Positions 7,132 to 11,266 of a stretch of 11,266 nt of DNA are shown in pieces; position 1 is the stretch's first letter; each line of letters opens with the position of its first letter. Source of the DNA: Planctomycetota bacterium (GTDB lineage Bacteria; Planctomycetota; Phycisphaerae; Sedimentisphaerales; Anaerohalosphaeraceae); NCBI GenBank assembly GCA_021160785.1, contig JAGHBX010000480.1, forward strand, positions 1-11,266. The letters are read 5' to 3'. The notes beneath the pieces are model-generated. The model was not told where the DNA came from. It worked only from the letters and a program-made list of their open reading frames with translations, and made no database searches. The position numbers were made by a program, and so were the translations under genes.

Positions 7132-10100
7132 TTACGGACACGATGTCAGCCATTGTGCTGCCATAATAGCCAAGTCAAACAGATCGACAAAATTATCACA
7201 ATTCAAATCTGCACAAGCAACACACGAGGTGTCCGGTACAACATAGTAGTCCTCGGTTTCGCCTATGGCATAGCCGGAGCCGGAAATAGGCCCGCATCCG
7301 CCGGCGCCCCAGATTTCCTGCCAGGTCTGCTCGGAGATTGTGATACGCATCCACAGTCCTTCTTCGGTACTGTCGATCGGGTGCCAGGATACGAACGGCA
7401 AAGACGTAACGGTGTTAAGACCCGGCGCCAGTCCTGTAAGCATCTGGTTGCGAACGGCCCATTCGGGGATATTTTCTGTGGAGCATACGTCAATCTCATC
7501 ATCCCAGTCACCATCGCGGTTGAAGTCACACCAGATGTTGACATAGTAGACTCCCCCTATCGAGAGTGTATTGACCTCATAATCCACATTCGTCCACCTG
7601 CATTTCGGCATATGAACCGGCAGTATCAAACCATCGTCGGCGTCATCCAGATCCGGGAGATTACTGGGCGGGTCGAGGTTGTTTATCCCATCCTGATCAA
7701 AACCGATATCCGCTTCGTCCTCAAGGGTTACGTTCTGTCCGAGCCATGCAGAGCTCTTGGGAGCATTGTGCTTAGGACCGAACGGCGGTGAACCAGCAGC
7801 AAAGACCGTTGGGTAATTGGCCGGTGTTCCATCGGGATATGCTGTCATTGCAACACCATGACTGTTCGTGCTGTCGGGTGCGTCGCCAAGTTCTGCTTGC
7901 GGCCCCCTTTCAATGATTACGGTGTAATCTTCCACTTCGCCATCTGAAGCCGGGCCGTCCGGAAGCAGTCCGCCACCTCTACTGATACGGAAACGGGCAA
8001 ATGTTTGTCCGGCAACCGCACCCATCGGCGGAACAACAGCAATGTTATGCGTCCCGTCAGCGAGCAAGGCGTTATGGATCTGTTCGGTTGCCTGCCAGGT
8101 ACTATCCTGATTCCAGTCGATCCAGGCATCGACATAACCACCACCGCCATTGACTTCAAGGGTGATAGTAGTGGCAATACCCTGATTCATCACAGGAATG
8201 ACGACACCATCTTCGTCATCGTTGCCGTCATTGTCGTCACCGTCAGCAGCGGATGGCAGTGTCGGCTGACCATTGCCTTCGGGGTCAGGTCCATCCAAGA
8301 GATCTCCCAGCCACGGACCGCCAATGGTATGACGAGCACCGTTACTGCCCAGTAGCGTTGGATACCCCAGTGCTCCTGCAAAATCAGGAGCATCGCCAAA
8401 GTCAATTAATGGAATCGAGGAATCGCTTGTAACCCTAAAGGCCATGTCTGTGTATGTTACTGGATCGGCACCCCAAGTAATGGTCTTCCAGAATGGTTGG
8501 AATGGTAAGGTCTTATCGGCAGCGCCGCACAGGATAGGAACCGGGCCTCGAGCATGTTCAGCCCATATCCACAGGCAGGCATTTCCCGGATCTACTGATA
8601 AAGCCGAGAGGTCGAACCAGTAGATTTCCCCTTCGATCTGGTAGAAGTAGTCTTCCGGCGACAGGTAGTAATCGTAGCGATAGAAACTTCCTGTCCATGT
8701 GACGGTGATATCCGAGATGGGGACGTCTTTTTCCCACAGGGGTGGATCAAGCGGAAGGCAGGCGCCCGTCGGATCGTTTGCGTGGATGCTCAGATGGAAG
8801 CCGCCCAGGCCTTCGCCGGGCTCTTCTTCGAAGCCCCACCAGTGGAAGTCGGTCACCACGCCGCCTTTACATTTCCAGTCGTCGGCGACAATGATTTGCG
8901 TGTAATTACCTCCAATGACATCACCATAATCGTGAGTGTGCAATCCCGAAAGGTCCGGATTGGGCAACTGCTCCCATTTGATCTCATAGTAGGGGTCTCT
9001 GATAATGACGATATAGTCTTCAACTTCGCCATCGCCAGCCGGGCCAGTTGGCAAAAGGCCGCCTCGATAACTGATCCTGGCCCTGAGATAGGTCTGGCCT
9101 GCAGACCCGGCGGCAGGCGGTGTTACCGGAATCATGTGGGTTCCAACTGGCAAGAGTGCGTTATGGACTGACTCGGCGGGATCTTCGAAGGTTCCGTTTT
9201 GATTCCAGTCGATCCATATCTGGACCACGCCGCCGCCTGGTGTGCTGCTGTCATTGACGATAACGGTAATAGCGCTGGCAATACCGGCTGTCAATACAGG
9301 TGCCTGAACACCGTCTTCATCGTCGAGAGCTGCATCATTATCGTCATCATCAGCCGCTATGCTGGGCTGGCCGTCCGGCTCCGCGTCAGGAGCAACGTTG
9401 CCCAGCCATGGGCCGGCGATAACATGGTTGGCGCCAATGGGTAACTTTGTACCGTAGGAATCGGGGGCATCGCCAAAGTCCAGTTCATCAGGCGGTTGTT
9501 CCTCGATCGTTACAAGATAGTCTTCAACTTCACCGTCGTTGGCCAGGCCTGTCGGAGACGACACGGCGACCGTATCGCGGGTGATTCGGAATCTCGCAAA
9601 CGTCGTACCCGGTATCGCCGTCGAAGGCACTGTAATGTTTACGGACTGGAGTCCGTTGCCAGCAGATACCCCAGGCACATCCTCACCGACTTCCCATATC
9701 CGATCCCCGTCGTAGTCGATCCAGCCGGAGACGGAACCACCCAGGCCGTCGACACTGTTGATCATGAAGTCGATGGTATACGTATTGCCAATCACCATCA
9801 CAGGAGGTATTGTCACGCCGTTTTCATCATTATTGCCGTTCATGTTGTCGCCCATCGCCTGCAGATGAGGCTGACCATCCACCTCAGGGTCGGGCCTGTC
9901 GTTTGGTCCGCCCAGCCACGGGCCGTTGGGGTGGATAATGTGCCGTGCACCGTCCAGCGGCAGCAACTTCGTCGGATATCCGATAACCAATCCTGTCAGG
10001 GGGTCACGAAACTCCGGCGCATCGCCGAAGTCCATATCCTGCGGCACACCTTCTCCATTGATCACGAAGGCCAGATCGATGCTTTCGGTCTCTTTAAGGT

Positions 10101-10899
10101 GACCGAAAGGATATCGCAATTCACGCCATGGTCCTGCGGGCACTGTATGAGGATCTCCACCAAAAGTCATGACATCCGTGAAAACGGCATCGTCGTTGAA
10201 GTGCTGTACGCCGGAGGTTTTCCAGCCGAACATGCCGGGATAGAACTGGGCAAACCTCGACAAATCACCCGGATCAACGATACCATTACCGTCCAGATCA
10301 AATGAATAATGGATGCCCAGCCAGTAAATCGTGCCGGCTTCCTGCGGGAAGGCAATGTCCTCGCGGATTTCAAAGTTGAATTGCCAGCAGACGGTGTCCT
10401 GACCAATAATTTGGTTGGGGTTCGGATCGTAAAAGGATTCGTGTAGATCAGCTGCATATCTCCTGATCGCTGTCGCTGGCATGTAGGTCTCCCACAGCGG
10501 TTGCCCCGGCATACTGTAACCGGTTGTACTATCCTCGGCCGGTATATCACTGTAGATCACCAGACTGAAGAATGGTGATTGCTCCAGAAATTCGTGCAGC
10601 GGGATGTCCTCATTGTATGAGCCCCAGATATGGATGCTGGTGATCGGACCACTTTGCGTGCAGCGAAAATCATCGGCGAGAAATTTCTCATACGGAGACG
10701 AACCCCCAGCTACACTCAGTGGACCGGCCAGCACATCCATGCCCGTCGGCAACAGGTCGGGCAATTGCGGGTAGTGCATTTTGTGCCCGTCGCCCTCATT
10801 CCAGTCTCCGAACCATAAATCCGTGGCGCTAACCAGAAAAATCAGCAGAACCACAAAAACAGGTAAAACGACTAATTGTTGAAAGCATTTTTTGTACAT
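7132..10899 (-). CDS. Large secreted modular protein with four GEVED-type repeats and a C-terminal half-dockerin
   Basis: A 1255-residue protein of unknown function. The ATG at 10899 is chosen because GGAGG (10912-10908) stands 8 bases before it; a TTG five codons upstream overlaps that ribosome site. Order of parts: signal peptide at about 1-26; module A at about 40-280 (LADDF...IHIWGS...HFNDDAVFTD), with an EF-hand-like insert DLDGNGIVDPGD at 201-212; GEVED repeats 1 (290-465) and 2 (474-633); module B at 637-825 (VADDWKC...FHWWG...YWFDLSA), related to A and resembling what I recall as DUF7901; GEVED repeats 3 (833-996) and 4 (1003-1221, ending GETEDYYVV); and a single dockerin-like segment at 1226-1255 (DLNCD...DLFDLAIMAAQW). 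No enzyme motif, sortase signal or PEP-CTERM anchor is seen. It is acidic and rich in Asp/Asn/Gly, as in calcium-binding surface proteins. It is convergent with the sulfatase operon, so a shared job is not implied. A structural, adhesive or glycan-binding role is a guess. Confidence 0.92.
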   Translation of the reverse strand: MYKKCFQQLVVLPVFVVLLIFLVSATDLWFGDWNEGDGHKMHYPQLPDLLPTGMDVLAGPLSVAGGSSPYEKFLADDFRCTQSGPITSIHIWGSYNEDIPLHEFLEQSPFFSLVIYSDIPAEDSTTGYSMPGQPLWETYMPATAIRRYAADLHESFYDPNPNQIIGQDTVCWQFNFEIREDIAFPQEAGTIYWLGIHYSFDLDGNGIVDPGDLSRFAQFYPGMFGWKTSGVQHFNDDAVFTDVMTFGGDPHTVPAGPWRELRYPFGHLKETESIDLAFVINGEGVPQDMDFGDAPEFRDPLTGLVIGYPTKLLPLDGARHIIHPNGPWLGGPNDRPDPEVDGQPHLQAMGDNMNGNNDENGVTIPPVMVIGNTYTIDFMINSVDGLGGSVSGWIDYDGDRIWEVGEDVPGVSAGNGLQSVNITVPSTAIPGTTFARFRITRDTVAVSSPTGLANDGEVEDYLVTIEEQPPDELDFGDAPDSYGTKLPIGANHVIAGPWLGNVAPDAEPDGQPSIAADDDDNDAALDDEDGVQAPVLTAGIASAITVIVNDSSTPGGGVVQIWIDWNQNGTFEDPAESVHNALLPVGTHMIPVTPPAAGSAGQTYLRARISYRGGLLPTGPAGDGEVEDYIVIIRDPYYEIKWEQLPNPDLSGLHTHDYGDVIGGNYTQIIVADDWKCKGGVVTDFHWWGFEEEPGEGLGGFHLSIHANDPTGACLPLDPPLWEKDVPISDITVTWTGSFYRYDYYLSPEDYFYQIEGEIYWFDLSALSVDPGNACLWIWAEHARGPVPILCGAADKTLPFQPFWKTITWGADPVTYTDMAFRVTSDSSIPLIDFGDAPDFAGALGYPTLLGSNGARHTIGGPWLGDLLDGPDPEGNGQPTLPSAADGDDNDGNDDEDGVVIPVMNQGIATTITLEVNGGGGYVDAWIDWNQDSTWQATEQIHNALLADGTHNIAVVPPMGAVAGQTFARFRISRGGGLLPDGPASDGEVEDYTVIIERGPQAELGDAPDSTNSHGVAMTAYPDGTPANYPTVFAAGSPPFGPKHNAPKSSAWLGQNVTLEDEADIGFDQDGINNLDPPSNLPDLDDADDGLILPVHMPKCRWTNVDYEVNTLSIGGVYYVNIWCDFNRDGDWDDEIDVCSTENIPEWAVRNQMLTGLAPGLNTVTSLPFVSWHPIDSTEEGLWMRITISEQTWQEIWGAGGCGPISGSGYAIGETEDYYVVPDTSCVACADLNCDNFVDLFDLAIMAAQWLTSCP
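7237..10032 (-). repeat. Four-fold protein-level repeat (DFGDAP...GEVEDY modules) interrupted by module B
   Basis: Four coding units share the same skeleton: [DE][FL]GDAP at the start, then GPWLG, an acidic DDxDGND/DEDGV stretch, W[IC]D(W/Y/F) with a following DGD or NQ(N/D), FxRxRI, and finally G[EV or ET]EDY. They span 10032-9505, 9480-9001, 8403-7912 and 7893-7237. Units 1 and 2 are adjacent; units 3 and 4 are adjacent; module B (about 8991-8425) separates the pairs. Unit 4 is the longest and most divergent. The similarity is at protein level: short identical DNA words such as GCATCGCCAAAGTC recur, but there are no long perfect DNA repeats, so this is old duplication. Confidence 0.85.
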
Positions 10900-10931
10900 T
10901 GTACTGTCCTCCAAATAAAGTTGAAAATGTT

Positions 10932-10937
10932 ATTATA
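10932..10937 (-). promoter_or_regulatory. Candidate -10 box (TATAAT) for the GEVED-repeat gene
   Basis: The minus strand reads TATAAT here, 33 bases upstream of the ATG at 10899, which would give a leader of about 25 bases holding the GGAGG ribosome site. At an 18-base spacing the -35 position reads TGATCA, only three matches to TTGACA. A perfect -10 with a poor -35 suggests a weak or activated promoter, or chance. Confidence 0.42.
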
Positions 10938-11266
10938 GGCGGTATGGCTGTGGCTTGATCATGTTTGCAGGCAGGGTGTTGTGCCAACCATATCTCGCTT
11001 CCCTGTTCTTTCCTCCGGCGAATGGGCGCACGCGCGTTTGCAGCACGGTGCATGCTGAATAAATCCAGAACCGCTCCACCAGACTGGACACTTGAAAGAG
11101 TAACACTTCCTCGGCCTCCTTTAGACAATCCCCTGTTTGTCCTTTAAAGGATGACAAGCTACAGAACTAGATGACCCTACTACTATGGTCTTTTGGCCCA
11201 CGTGCGTCAATGAAAATATGCCTGTTTTCAAGATTTTTTACAATTTTTATAAGCAATATCCTATCA
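10938..11266. other. Gene-free stretch with inverted repeats
   Basis: About 330 bases at the right edge hold no convincing gene. The open frames here lack family resemblance, start mostly at TTG or have no ribosome site. Three inverted repeats are visible. CCTTTAGACAA (11118-11128) faces TTGTC-ctt-TAAAGG (11137-11150), which extends to a 12-pair stem with a 3-base bulge. GACC (11173-11176) faces GGTC (11187-11190) around CTACTACTAT. TGAAAATA (11211-11218) faces TGTTTTCA (11223-11230) with a 4-base loop, then ATTTTTT. The stretch becomes AT-rich towards the end. It may be the leader of the minus-strand gene, a small RNA, or the end of a gene beyond the window. Confidence 0.35.

Noticed and set aside
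7096..7791. Plus-strand open frame of 231 residues inside the GEVED-repeat gene
   Set aside because: It begins inside the terminator of the opposite gene, lacks a clear family, and lies antisense to conserved repeat and dockerin-like sequence.
9496..10305. Plus-strand open frame of 269 residues
   Set aside because: It is antisense to well-formed GEVED repeat 1 and module A; its His/Arg/Ile-rich composition is typical of a shadow frame.
10971..10987. Minus-strand TGGCAC...TGC resembling a sigma-54 promoter
   Set aside because: The GG-to-GC spacing is 11 bases instead of 10 and the -12 element reads CCTGC, so it does not fit the strict sigma-54 geometry; a TATAAT box lies closer to the gene.
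10933..11157. Open frames on both strands in the right-hand gene-free stretch (60-99 residues)
   Set aside because: Starts are TTG or lack a ribosome site, no protein family is recognisable, and they overlap each other and the putative promoter and hairpins.
11171..11210. Possible cyclic-di-GMP-type riboswitch, read on the minus strand (ACGCAC...GGGC...AAA...ACC)
   Set aside because: Only the first part vaguely resembles the GEMM-I core; the required second half with GGACGCAAAGCC is absent.

Overview
The window looks like a piece of a Planctomycetota genome, most likely of the Phycisphaerae/Sedimentisphaerales type. I infer this from three things. There is a dense run of Tat-exported sulfatases. 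There is a very large secreted protein built from 'DFGDAP...GEVEDY' modules and ending in a single dockerin-like DLNCD...DLAxMAxxW segment. The GC content is moderate and codon use looks uniform. No rRNA, tRNA, CRISPR array, transposase or integrase is visible.

Left part (1-6845, + strand): five genes in one direction that look like an operon for a sulfated, acylated polysaccharide. First comes the 3' part of an alpha/beta-hydrolase esterase, whose 5' end is outside the window. An 85-base gap follows, holding a short palindromic repeat of the ATTCCC-N8-GGGAAT type. Then come four consecutive family S1 (formylglycine-type) sulfatases, separated by 14, 34 and 16 bases. All four begin with a near-perfect RRxFLK twin-arginine signal. 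The four are clearly different from one another: a 598-residue enzyme with an extra C-terminal domain, a 459-residue enzyme with a changed active-site motif (KWG instead of KWH, CAPCR instead of CSPTR), and two more conventional ones. The simplest reading is that the esterase removes acyl groups while the sulfatases remove sulfates at different positions of one glycan outside the cytoplasm. The enzyme that matures the sulfatases (FGE or anSME), the glycoside hydrolases, the transporters and the regulator are not in the window.

Middle (6846-7131): a short convergent intergenic stretch. It holds a strong intrinsic terminator for the minus-strand gene and only a weak candidate terminator for the sulfatase operon.

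Right part (7132-10899, - strand): one 1255-residue secreted modular protein. It has a signal peptide, two copies of a 'LADDF...IHIWG / VADDW...FHWWG' module, four GEVED-type repeats, an EF-hand-like insertion inside the first module and a C-terminal half-dockerin. It has its own Shine-Dalgarno sequence and a TATAAT box. Its job is unknown; it looks structural or adhesive rather than enzymatic. Bases 10938-11266 hold no convincing gene but contain several inverted repeats.
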